Assembly (NCBI GenBank): GCA_964371055.1
Contig: CAYJLF010000007.1
Coordinates: 186,001 to 250,000 of the forward strand
From: CAYJLF01 sp964371055
Lineage (GTDB): Bacteria; Eisenbacteria; RBG-16-71-46; CAIMUX01
Length of the DNA: 64,000 nucleotides
Direction: 5' to 3'
Shown: positions 1 through 8,122 of the stretch, one piece after another
Numbering within the stretch: the stretch's first letter is position 1
Layout of the letters: every line of letters begins with the position of its first letter
Program-made: the position numbers and the translations under genes
Notes under the pieces: model-generated
Told to the model about the DNA's origin: nothing
The model's database searches: none
What the model saw: only the letters and a program-made list of their open reading frames with translations

Positions 1-1
1 T

Positions 2-3000
2 CAGGCCGAAAGGGTCCGGCTGTTCCTGAAGGAGGCCTGGGCGATGTGGGGCACGCGCGCCGCGATCCTCGGCGGCGACCCGCGCATCGTCCCGATCCGC
101 TATGTCCACAGCAATTTCTACAAGGGGGACGAGGGCGGACTCGACCTGCAGACGGACTTCTACTACTCCTGCCTGGACGGCAGCTGGAATGCCGACGGCG
201 ACCAGATCTGGGGCGAGTCGGTCAGCCACTACCACGCCGGCACCGATTCGGTCGACCTGCGGCCCGAGCTTCGGGTCGGGCGCGTCTCGGCCGCGAGCCG
301 CGGCCAGGTGAACACCTGGGTGCAGAAGTACCTCAAGTACGTTCGTGACCCCGATGTCGCGTCCGAGTACCTGAAGAAATTCCTCCTCCTGGGCGAGGTG
401 ATCGACCCGGGCAACTACACGCCCAGCGTGCCCGACCACCAGGTCAGCAACGATGGCGCGTCGTACTGCTTCCGGGTCATCGACAGCCTCGCCACCTCTC
501 CGCTCGGGTCGTTCTTCCAGTATGACCAGTTGTACGAGCGGTCGACCTACTGGAACGAACGGCGGCCGACCAACTCCCGCCTGCTCAACCGCCCCAATAC
601 CGTCGCGTCGATCAACCAGGGACGGAACATCATCTTCCACATGGGGCACGGAGATCGGGACCGTTGGGCGATCGGTCTCGATCGGCTGCTCAACGCCGAC
701 ATGATCGGGACCACCAACTCCAGCCGGCCGGCCGGACTGGCCTACGTCGTGAACTGCAACTCCGCGGCCGTCGATGCCGACTGCATGGGCGAGGCGTTCC
801 AGTTCGCCCCCGGCGGCGGACTGAACTACATCGGATCCTCCAGCCTGCACTTCCCGTCGTCGTCCGCCTGGCTCCAGGACTACTTCTGGACCCTTTGGGC
901 GACGAGCGAGCACCAGACCCCCGGGTCCGCCTGGTTCGCCGTGACCGACTCTTTGGCCAAGCGCCAGTCGATTTCGGACGGCGTCTGGCGCTTCCTGCTC
1001 TACGGTCTTCTCTACCTAGGCGATCCGGACATGACCGTCTGGACGACCAACCCGGCGGCGATGCAGGTGACGGTCAACCCGTCCGACCTGCGTTTCCCGC
1101 TCGGGGGTGCGCCGGTGCGGGTGATCGTGCGGGACGGCGGAGGTAACTTCCTCGCCCAGGCCCGGGTCTGCCTCCACAAGGAGGGCGACGCCACCGCTGT
1201 CATGTTGACGGACGCCACCGGTATGGTGGACCTCCCCTTCCCGGCCGCGACCACCGGAGCGTGCAAGCTGACGGTGACGCATCCGCGGGCCCGGCCCTAC
1301 GAGGCGAACGGCACGGTCGTCGCGCCGGCGCCATCGTTCGCGAGCCTCGATGGCTACGACGTCGTCGATGACGGCACGCTGGGGACCGCCGGGAACGGCA
1401 ACGGTCAGATCGAGACCGGAGAGACCGTGGCCTTGACGCTCCATTACACGAACCGGGGTGGTGCCGAAGCGACGGGCCTGTCGGTCCGGCTCGATCCGGC
1501 GGCGGCGGTACCCGGATTCGAAGTTACGATGGAAGACGACGAGGAAAGCCTGCCGTCGCTCGCCGCGGGTGGCTCCGGCGCGGCGCCCGCCGCTTTCCGG
1601 TTCCGGGTCACGGTCGTGAGCCCCGTGCCCGTGCAGACTCCGTATACGGTGGTCGTGCCCTTCACCCTGACCTGGGAGGCCGCCGACGGAACCCATGAGC
1701 AGACGCTCCGTCCGACCTTCGAGCGTCCGGACATCCTCCTGGTTCGTACCCAGGTCCGGGAGCTGACCACGACCGGTACCCCTGATTCGCTCCCGACCAA
1801 CGGCGAGACGATCGGGCTCGTCATGGAATTGAACAACCGTGGAGGCGGCACCTGGAGTTCGCTGCGTGGTCGGATCGTGCCGTCCATCCCGGCCTCGGTG
1901 ACCATGCTGGATTCGCTGGCCCGGGTTCCCACGATGGGGCCGTTCGAGCTGGTGCGGACCGACACCATGAAGTTCACGGTGCGCGTGGCCAACGACCTGC
2001 GGGTCAACTTCATCCTGGAAGATACGCTGGGCGGCACGCCGCAAACGGTCTGGAGCCGACTGCTGCGGTTGCGCGTGCGGCCGATGGCGCCGGAAAGCCT
2101 GTGGACCAGCGGGCGCCCCTCCAGTCTCAAGCTCTGGTGGAAGAAGCCGGTGAATACGTCGCCGATCTGGGGCTACCGGGTCTATCGCGCGGCCCAGGAG
2201 GCGGGACCCTACGTGCCCATCGGCCCGGGATTCGTCGAGCGGCTGCGGACGCAGGAGGATGCGGGACTGTCCGAGATGACCCGGTACTGGTATCAAGTGG
2301 CGGCGATCGACTCCTCCGGGATCATGGGGCCGCCTTCGCCGGCCACCGTCGCCAGCACTTCGCCGGGGACGCTTTCGGGTTGGCCTGTCTCGCTGACGCT
2401 GGCCCGCGACGCCTGCCCGGTGGTCGACAATCTCAACGGCTGGGGTGCGAACGAGATCCTCGCTTACTCCGACTATCTCTACTCGTTCAACGACATCGGC
2501 GGAGACTACTTCGACGGCGACAACGTTCCGTCCACGCGCGGCCCGCTGGTGCCGCCGGAGCAGGCGAAGAACCTCTACGGCAAGGCCGCGGTGGCGGACA
2601 TCCTGCGGGACGCGACCGACAACACGGCGGAGTTGATCGTCGTCGCCACGAATGGCGAGGCGCCGAACTGGACTCCCCCCGCCAAGCTGCTCGTTCTCGA
2701 CTATCTCGGACAGGAACGCTGGAGTCAGACGCTTCTCGGCCGGCCGATCCAGTCGGCCCCGGCCGTCGGGAACATCGACGACGACCCCGAGCTGGAGATC
2801 GTCTTTCTGGCCGGCAAGTATCTCTATGCCTTCAACCACGACGGCACGCCGGTCGAGGGGAAGGAGGGAGGGCGGCTGTTAACGATCCCGGGCGCGGAGC
2901 TGGGCAAGATCGACTACCAGTACGCGAGCGTGGGGTTGGCGAACATCGACGGCTCGACCGATCCGTGGGACGAGATCGTGTTCACGACGCATGCCAGCAC

Positions 3001-4411
3001 GGCCGACGCCCAGTTCTGCAAGCTGTACGCGATCAATGCGGTGGAGGTGCTCGAAGGCCTGCCCCGGCAGGTGGCGACCAACGTCCCCAACTTCCCATAC
3101 AGCTACCAGACCCATGGCGGGGTCTCCCAACAGAACGGCCATTCGTCGGTGGCGCTGGGCGATGTGACGGGGGACAACTCCCCGGAGATCTTCGTGATCA
3201 CGAGGACTCACGTCTGGTGCCTCGATCCGCAGAAGTCCGGGACCAACAAGCTGCATTGGAAGCGCGAGATGGAGTTGACGGCGATCCCGGTGCACGAGCT
3301 CCCGTTGACGCCGTCCCCCGCGTTGGGCGACATCGATCTCGACGGAGACCTCGACGTCGTCGTTCCGTCCGGTTCCGGGCGGCTCTACGTTCTCGACGGC
3401 GGGACGGGGAGCCCTCTGCCGGGGTTCTTCATCGACGCCAGCAAGCCGTACATCACGATCGCTCCGGAAAACGCCCGGCTCGGCTCTCCGATCCTGGCGA
3501 ATCTCGACGGGCAGGCGGGTCCGGAGATCATCATCGGTGACTCGAACGGGACGGTCTACGCGTTCCTCGGTCACGGCGCCCCGATGGGAGGTTTTCCCTT
3601 CTCGATGCCGGGCGGCAAGGTCGGGATCGGGCTCGCGGCGTGGGACGTCGATCGCGACGGCTTCCAGAACCTCGTGATCCAGGCCGATAAGGTGCAGGAG
3701 ATCCGGATCCTCAGCTTCCCTGATTGCCCGATCGATCCGAACGATCTCGAGGCGATGCGTCGGGACAACCCGTGGCCGGTCTTCCGGCACGACAACTACA
3801 ACACCGGCTACATCGAGGGATCGTACCCGACACCGGTCGAGACCCTGCTCCTGGAGGGCGCCGCGGCCGACGGGAGCGAGGTGGTCCTGCGGTGGCGCAC
3901 GCCGCTGCCGGTCGCGGAGTTCCTCGTGCGGCGGATGGCGGAACCGGACGGAAGCTGGGAAGAGATCGGGCGCTGGCCCGCGGACGAGATCCGCGAGGCG
4001 CCCGAGCGATACCGGGTCACCGATCGGGTCCCCGCTGCGGGCGAGTGGAGTTATCGCGTCGAGGCGATCGACCTGGCGGGCGAGGTGACGTTGGCGGGCG
4101 AGACGAGTCTCCAGGCCGGCGCGGCGCCGCTCGTCTTCCGGCTCCACCCGGCGCGGCCGAATCCGCTTCGCGGGGAGACTGCTCTGCGGCTTGACCTCCC
4201 CGTCACCGCCGACTGCGACCTTCGGGTCGTGGATGTGAGCGGGCGGACCGTGCGGCGGCTCCTGCGCGGCCTGGCGGGGCCCGGCAGCATCGAGCAGGAG
4301 TGGGATGGTCTCGATGACGAGGGCCGGCCCGTCGGTTCGGGCATCTACTTCGCGCGCGCATCCGCGTCCGGCCAGGGACAGCAGACGCAGCGGCTGATTC
4401 TGTTGAAGTGA
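2..4411 (+). CDS. Secreted C25 (gingipain-like) cysteine peptidase, 5' truncated
   Basis: The reading frame is open from the first base, so the N-terminus, including any signal peptide and propeptide, lies outside the window; the first ATG at 44 is internal. A gingipain-type catalytic dyad is visible: His in 'HMGHG' (about residue 202 counted from that ATG) and Cys in 'VVNCNS' (about residue 238). Next come Ig-like and CARDB-like domains (about 350-680), an FN3-like segment (about 690-770), and an FG-GAP/VCBS-type beta-propeller region with repeated 'GDIDLDGDLD' and 'NIDDDPE' motifs (about 790-1230). The protein ends in a FlgD-like Ig domain ('RPNPLRGETALRLDLP', 'GSGIYFARA') that normally serves as the type IX secretion C-terminal domain. 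It is predicted to be an exported cell-surface or extracellular protease. Substrate unknown. Family assignment is firm; secretion by a T9SS is inferred. Confidence 0.85.
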   Translation, partial: QAERVRLFLKEAWAMWGTRAAILGGDPRIVPIRYVHSNFYKGDEGGLDLQTDFYYSCLDGSWNADGDQIWGESVSHYHAGTDSVDLRPELRVGRVSAASRGQVNTWVQKYLKYVRDPDVASEYLKKFLLLGEVIDPGNYTPSVPDHQVSNDGASYCFRVIDSLATSPLGSFFQYDQLYERSTYWNERRPTNSRLLNRPNTVASINQGRNIIFHMGHGDRDRWAIGLDRLLNADMIGTTNSSRPAGLAYVVNCNSAAVDADCMGEAFQFAPGGGLNYIGSSSLHFPSSSAWLQDYFWTLWATSEHQTPGSAWFAVTDSLAKRQSISDGVWRFLLYGLLYLGDPDMTVWTTNPAAMQVTVNPSDLRFPLGGAPVRVIVRDGGGNFLAQARVCLHKEGDATAVMLTDATGMVDLPFPAATTGACKLTVTHPRARPYEANGTVVAPAPSFASLDGYDVVDDGTLGTAGNGNGQIETGETVALTLHYTNRGGAEATGLSVRLDPAAAVPGFEVTMEDDEESLPSLAAGGSGAAPAAFRFRVTVVSPVPVQTPYTVVVPFTLTWEAADGTHEQTLRPTFERPDILLVRTQVRELTTTGTPDSLPTNGETIGLVMELNNRGGGTWSSLRGRIVPSIPASVTMLDSLARVPTMGPFELVRTDTMKFTVRVANDLRVNFILEDTLGGTPQTVWSRLLRLRVRPMAPESLWTSGRPSSLKLWWKKPVNTSPIWGYRVYRAAQEAGPYVPIGPGFVERLRTQEDAGLSEMTRYWYQVAAIDSSGIMGPPSPATVASTSPGTLSGWPVSLTLARDACPVVDNLNGWGANEILAYSDYLYSFNDIGGDYFDGDNVPSTRGPLVPPEQAKNLYGKAAVADILRDATDNTAELIVVATNGEAPNWTPPAKLLVLDYLGQERWSQTLLGRPIQSAPAVGNIDDDPELEIVFLAGKYLYAFNHDGTPVEGKEGGRLLTIPGAELGKIDYQYASVGLANIDGSTDPWDEIVFTTHASTADAQFCKLYAINAVEVLEGLPRQVATNVPNFPYSYQTHGGVSQQNGHSSVALGDVTGDNSPEIFVITRTHVWCLDPQKSGTNKLHWKREMELTAIPVHELPLTPSPALGDIDLDGDLDVVVPSGSGRLYVLDGGTGSPLPGFFIDASKPYITIAPENARLGSPILANLDGQAGPEIIIGDSNGTVYAFLGHGAPMGGFPFSMPGGKVGIGLAAWDVDRDGFQNLVIQADKVQEIRILSFPDCPIDPNDLEAMRRDNPWPVFRHDNYNTGYIEGSYPTPVETLLLEGAAADGSEVVLRWRTPLPVAEFLVRRMAEPDGSWEEIGRWPADEIREAPERYRVTDRVPAAGEWSYRVEAIDLAGEVTLAGETSLQAGAAPLVFRLHPARPNPLRGETALRLDLPVTADCDLRVVDVSGRTVRRLLRGLAGPGSIEQEWDGLDDEGRPVGSGIYFARASASGQGQQTQRLILLK

Positions 4412-4473
4412 GGTGCGCGAAGGCGGGCCGTCGGGGCGTCGTCGTCCCGATCGCCCGGCTCTCGCTTTTGCCG

Positions 4474-4503
4474 TTGCACGCCAAAGGGAGGATGGTCTAG
4501 GCT
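4474..4503 (+). promoter_or_regulatory. Putative sigma70 promoter of tRNA-Gln
   Basis: TTGCAC (4474-4479), an 18-bp spacer and TAGGCT (4498-4503). The predicted start near 4510 lies about 14 bases before the tRNA 5' end. Found by eye. Confidence 0.45.
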
Positions 4504-4523
4504 CTGACTCCAGAGGTTGGTGC

Positions 4524-4597
4524 TGGGGAGTCGTCCAGCGGTAGGACACATGACTCTGGATCATGGAACCGGGGTTCGAGTCCCTGCTCCCCAGCCA
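4524..4597 (+). tRNA. tRNA-Gln (anticodon CTG)
   Basis: A full cloverleaf can be folded. The 7-bp acceptor stem is TGGGGAG paired with CTCCCCA. The D stem is GTCC/GGAC. The anticodon stem CATGA/TCATG carries loop CTCTGGA, giving anticodon CTG. The T arm has loop TTCGAGT. The discriminator base is G and CCA is encoded (4595-4597). The U1-A72 start is typical of bacterial tRNA-Gln. It reads CAG codons. Confidence 0.95.
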
Positions 4598-4625
4598 GTT
4601 GTCGAGCCGCCTCGGTGAGGCTCCG

Positions 4626-4654
4626 AAGGCCCCCGCTCGCCGGGGGCCTTTCGT
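4626..4654 (+). terminator. Rho-independent terminator after tRNA-Gln
   Basis: An 8-bp GC stem (GGCCCCCG, 4628-4635, with CGGGGGCC, 4641-4648) is extended by AA/TT pairs, has a 5-base loop, and is followed by a short T-rich stretch (TTTCGTT). It lies 30 bases after the tRNA. Confidence 0.7.
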
Positions 4655-4688
4655 TGCGGGGCAGAGGGGAAAGGACGCCCGCGCGCTG

Positions 4689-6158
4689 ATGAACGCCGTT
4701 CGAAACCGCGAGCTGGATCTGGGGCCGCACGAGAAACCGGTCCGCTGGCTGGAAGAGACGCTGCCGGAAGCGTTCGAACGCGAGATCACCCGCAAGCTCG
4801 CCAAGACCGGGCCGGAGGGCTGGAACAGCTGGCTGACTGCCGCGACCCTGGCCGCAGCCCGTTCCACGCGCCACGACGGTCCGCGCACGCCCGAGTCACT
4901 CTCCGCCTTGTCGGCCATCGGTGCGCTCCTGCCGGGGCGGCCGCTCGACGACGCGCGCGCCCTGCTGACCTACGGACTTCGACTGGTTCGAACCGAGATG
5001 CGGGATCCCGCCTTCGGCCCCTACCGGCTTCTCCACTTCGACGAGGTAGCGGGGGTCGGCCGGGAGGGGACCATCTTTTCGTTCCTCGAGGCGATTCGGG
5101 CCGGGGAGGCCGACCTGGCCGATCACCGCTTTGCCTGGCTCGTGCGGAACCTCGAGAAGGAGCAGGTGACCGATCTCCTCCTCTCGTCGGGGCTCGAAGG
5201 GCTCCCCGCGAGCGCGAACAAGGTCGTGCTCGTCGCCGACGTGGTCGGTCTGCTGCAGACCCTCGGCTGGGAACTGGCCCCGCTGCTGCTGCGTCCCATC
5301 GTGCGGCACCAGGCCTGGGGAGCTACCGGTCTGGCTGGATACGATCGCTGTCGCGATCTGATCGCCGAACGCGACCTTCATCGCGTGGCGCGGCGGCGTC
5401 CTCCGGGACAGGCCGCGTGGGGCGAGCGTGGCGCGCTCGAGTTCCATGACGCCGCCGTGGCCTGGGCCGAGGCCGAGCCCGAGGAGAGAGCCGCGCGGGT
5501 CCAGTCGATCCTGGCCGACGCGATGCCGCTGGAGGACGTAGCCGAGATGATCTCGCTCGGCGGGACGCTTCTCTTCCTCCAGGAGATCCTTCGTCGTCGC
5601 GAGGGAGGACCCTCGTCCGAGGAGACCGAGCGAGCGCTCCACCTCGTCGCCGGAGTCTTCGCGCTCTGCCGCCTGGTGCGCCTCGGTACGCCCGGACAGC
5701 GGATCCTGGGACTCCTGCTCGCGGCGTGGGTGACGCCGGCGCGAACGCTTCGCCTGCAGACGCGCAAGGCGGATGCTACGTGGTGGCTGCCATCCCTGGC
5801 GGAGGTCAGGGAGCGCGCGACGACGAGCGGCGAGGGGGCCGGCGCCGTCGCCCCCGAGAGCTGGGCGCGCCTGATCCTCGACGGACAGCCGAACGGCCTG
5901 CTCCCGCTCGTGGCCGAGCGGCTGGCCGCCGGCCACGACGCCTCGGCGCTGGAGGGGGAGTTGATTCGTCTCGCACCCCTGCATCCGGAGGTTCCCGGAC
6001 GCGCGGTCCGGCTCGTCCGGGCCCTGGGAGATGCGTACCGGTCGGCCCGCTCCCCCTACCGCTGGATGCATCTCTGGGCGGCGGGCATCGCTCTCTCGTT
6101 GTGGCCCCGGCAGACACAACAAACAGGGGGCTTGCCAAACGAATCCGGTCGCGACTAG
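4689..6158 (+). CDS. Hypothetical helical protein between two tRNA genes
   Basis: A 489-residue protein that I do not recognise. It is rich in Leu, Ala, Arg and Glu, looks mainly alpha-helical, and has no signal peptide or convincing membrane span. Histidines recur in helical contexts ('RLLHFDEVAG', 'RPIVRHQAWG', 'LEFHDAAVAW'), which faintly recalls helical metal-dependent oxidoreductases, but I see no diagnostic motif. The frame runs back into the tRNA and its terminator, so the first ATG after the terminator (4689) is chosen; a purine-rich stretch lies about 11 bases upstream. Codon use matches the neighbours. It is flanked by tRNA-Gln and tRNA-Glu, and its stop overlaps the -10 box of the tRNA-Glu promoter. 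Confidence 0.7.
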   Translation: MNAVRNRELDLGPHEKPVRWLEETLPEAFEREITRKLAKTGPEGWNSWLTAATLAAARSTRHDGPRTPESLSALSAIGALLPGRPLDDARALLTYGLRLVRTEMRDPAFGPYRLLHFDEVAGVGREGTIFSFLEAIRAGEADLADHRFAWLVRNLEKEQVTDLLLSSGLEGLPASANKVVLVADVVGLLQTLGWELAPLLLRPIVRHQAWGATGLAGYDRCRDLIAERDLHRVARRRPPGQAAWGERGALEFHDAAVAWAEAEPEERAARVQSILADAMPLEDVAEMISLGGTLLFLQEILRRREGGPSSEETERALHLVAGVFALCRLVRLGTPGQRILGLLLAAWVTPARTLRLQTRKADATWWLPSLAEVRERATTSGEGAGAVAPESWARLILDGQPNGLLPLVAERLAAGHDASALEGELIRLAPLHPEVPGRAVRLVRALGDAYRSARSPYRWMHLWAAGIALSLWPRQTQQTGGLPNESGRD

Positions 6159-6161
6159 AAT
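6132..6161 (+). promoter_or_regulatory. Putative sigma70 promoter of tRNA-Glu
   Basis: TTGCCA (6132-6137), an 18-bp spacer and TAGAAT (6156-6161; 5 of 6 match to TATAAT). It overlaps the end of the preceding gene and lies about 55 bases before the tRNA. Confidence 0.5.
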
Positions 6162-6216
6162 GCGGCCCGAGGGGTCGGGTCGGGTGGAAGAGGCTTCCCC
6201 GTGCACACTATTTCGT

Positions 6217-6291
6217 GGCGCTATCGTCTAGGGGTTAGGACGGATGGTTCTCAGCCATCAAACCGGGGTTCGAATCCCCGTAGCGCTACCA
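6217..6291 (+). tRNA. tRNA-Glu (anticodon CTC)
   Basis: Cloverleaf: acceptor GGCGCTA pairs with TAGCGCT, including a G1-U72 wobble. The D arm is GTCT...AGGAC. The anticodon stem GATGG/CCATC carries loop TTCTCAG, giving anticodon CTC. The T arm is CGGGG-TTCGAAT-CCCCG. The discriminator is A and CCA is encoded (6289-6291). It reads GAG codons. The wobble at the first acceptor pair is mildly unusual. Confidence 0.94.
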
Positions 6292-6448
6292 TTTTAACCC
6301 CCCCCTCCACCCGGCAGGAGATCCCGGCGGCAGGCGGCGCGATTTCAGCGTCACCGGACCGTCTGATCCAGGCGGGTCCCAAGGCCGTCCTCGTTGTACG
6401 CCCGCTCCGCCGGAACGATTTCCGGCGCCGGGACCTGGAGGTCCGAAC

Positions 6449-7108
6449 ATGAGCGAGCAGCCGAGCCTCCGACTCAAGCGTCGCGGCGGGAAATGGGTCG
6501 CCGGGGACGAGCAGGAGCGCTTCCGCACCCTGAGGCTGATCTTCGGCCGGATCTGGTACCTGTTCGTGCCGGCCCTGGGGGTCGTCTGTGCCCATGACGG
6601 GTATGTTCGACCCGAGCTGATGGTGGCCGAGAACACGATCAACCGCGAGAAGCTGGCCCTCCAGAAGATGGAAGACAGCCTGCAGGCGGAAAGGCGCAAG
6701 ATCGAGGCCGAGGGACTCGATATCCAGGCGGACATCGATTCCACCTACATGCCGCAGATCGCGCTCTACTCCCAGATCGTCGACTCGCTGCGCGCGGAGC
6801 GATTCCTCTTCGACCGCAGCCTGCCCGGCCTGCGGCGGCAGGCCGACTCGTTGCGGACGGTCCTGGCCGAGCTGCAGGGGAACCTGCAGTTTTCCTCGAC
6901 GCAGATGCAGGACCGCCAGAACACGGTCGATTCGCTCAAGGCGCGGCGGATCGTCGTGGGCGACTCGGTCCGCATTGTGAACGAACAACTGGTCTCGCTG
7001 TCCGATACCTGGGATCGCCTGGCGAATCCCGACAAGTACCGCAAGAACTCGGCACTGGTCCCGGGTCCGGGGAACTTCCCGGACCGTGATCAGCTGCCCA
7101 GGCGCTAG
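6449..7108 (+). CDS. Membrane-anchored coiled-coil protein, unknown function
   Basis: A 219-residue protein. A basic N-terminus (about 1-33) precedes one hydrophobic segment (about 34-54, 'IWYLFVPALGVVC'), followed by a long heptad-like region (about 60-185, rich in Glu, Gln, Arg and Leu, e.g. 'ALQKMEDSLQAERRKIEAEG') and a polar Pro-rich tail. The start is ATG with GGAGGT six bases upstream. The next gene begins about 12 bases downstream and has the same plan (N-terminal anchor then coiled coil), so the two probably form an operon and may form a heteromeric envelope structure. I do not recognise the family; a general resemblance to periplasmic coiled-coil adaptors is only that. Confidence 0.7.
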   Translation: MSEQPSLRLKRRGGKWVAGDEQERFRTLRLIFGRIWYLFVPALGVVCAHDGYVRPELMVAENTINREKLALQKMEDSLQAERRKIEAEGLDIQADIDSTYMPQIALYSQIVDSLRAERFLFDRSLPGLRRQADSLRTVLAELQGNLQFSSTQMQDRQNTVDSLKARRIVVGDSVRIVNEQLVSLSDTWDRLANPDKYRKNSALVPGPGNFPDRDQLPRR

Positions 7109-7120
7109 GGGGGTGTGACG

Positions 7121-8077
7121 ATGGAACGACCGCCGCTGCGCAAGGGGCAGTTCAACCCCACGTTCGTCCTCCCGGCGATCGACCTGGTGATGTTCGTCAT
7201 CCTCATGGCCGTGGCCGGCACCTATTACTTCCGAACGAAGGGAACGGCGGAAATCGCCCGGGTCCGGACCGAGGTCTCAGAGGCGAGAGCCTCCAATGAA
7301 GAGACGGTGCGCCTGCACCACGAGGCGATGGCGGCGGCGCACCGGCACAACGCGTCGCTCGACTCGACCCGGTCCGCGCGATCGGAGGAGATCGTCCGCC
7401 TGGGAGACGAGATCCAGGTCGAGCAGAATCGGATTTTCGAGTCCAAGCGGATCGATCAGCAGCTCACGGGCGTCGTGCTCGATATGCGGGCTCGGATCGA
7501 GCGTGCGGATGAGCAGCGGCGCTCCTATGAGGCGACGCTGCTCGAGCGCGACACCGAAATCGCGGGCCTGAGGGCCGAGGTGGCCGGGATCGAGCGTTCC
7601 CTGGCCGACACGATCGCGGCGCGCAATGCGCTCGAGAACCAGATCGCCGCTCTGCGCCGGGAGCGTGCGCATGATCCCATCAGCATGTTCCCGCAACGCG
7701 CTTCGTTCTCCTCGCTGGTCGAAACCGGGGCCGACCAGAACTTGTACTCCGTCGCGCTCGCCGGGGTGCTCGGCCGGATGGGAGACGTGAACTACGGACT
7801 TGCGGGGCAGGTCGGCCTGGCCGGAACCGGGAGCGAAACGGTGAAGGAGGGTGGCTTCTTCGCGAACATCCCGCTCGCCTTCCGCCGCGCGTCGCTTGAT
7901 CTCGCCGGCGGCCTGGCCTCGGTCACCGATCCTGCGGGGGAGTCGGAAGTGACGCCCCACCTCGGCGCAACGTTCCGCTACGCGCCCTGGCGTCGGGAGC
8001 GCTTCTTCCTGCTGGCCGGCACGAAGTACCGCCAAGACGTGAGCGTGCAGGTCGGCGTCGGCTTCGGCCGGCGTTAG
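7121..8077 (+). CDS. Membrane-anchored coiled-coil protein with beta-rich C-terminal domain
   Basis: A 318-residue protein: short cytoplasmic N-terminus, one membrane span (about 16-36, 'IDLVMFVILMAVAGTYYF'), a coiled coil (about 40-185), and a C-terminal part (about 190-318) of alternating short strands ending 'VSVQVGVGFGRR' that looks like outer-membrane barrel or OmpA-like strands. The ATG at 7121 has AGGGGGG at a good distance; a GTG two codons upstream is possible. It follows the preceding coiled-coil gene in a likely operon. If the reading is right, it could span from inner to outer membrane. No known family recognised. Confidence 0.68.
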   Translation: MERPPLRKGQFNPTFVLPAIDLVMFVILMAVAGTYYFRTKGTAEIARVRTEVSEARASNEETVRLHHEAMAAAHRHNASLDSTRSARSEEIVRLGDEIQVEQNRIFESKRIDQQLTGVVLDMRARIERADEQRRSYEATLLERDTEIAGLRAEVAGIERSLADTIAARNALENQIAALRRERAHDPISMFPQRASFSSLVETGADQNLYSVALAGVLGRMGDVNYGLAGQVGLAGTGSETVKEGGFFANIPLAFRRASLDLAGGLASVTDPAGESEVTPHLGATFRYAPWRRERFFLLAGTKYRQDVSVQVGVGFGRR

Positions 8078-8103
8078 GAATCGTCGCTGGGAATCGTCGA
8101 CGC

Positions 8104-8122
8104 GCGGGGCTAGCGGCCCCGC
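8104..8122. terminator. GC hairpin between converging genes
   Basis: GCGGGGC (8104-8110) and GCCCCGC (8116-8122) form a 7-bp stem with a 5-base loop, overlapping the stop codon of the minus-strand gene. There is no clear T-run, so its terminator role is tentative. Confidence 0.35.

Noticed and set aside
1016..2839. Minus-strand frame of 607 codons inside the C25 peptidase gene
   Set aside because: Low-complexity Arg/Gly/Asp-rich product with no motif; a shadow frame.
2879..4918. Minus-strand frame of 679 codons running across tRNA-Gln
   Set aside because: A coding gene would have to cross a clear tRNA and its terminator; the plus-strand peptidase has real domains.
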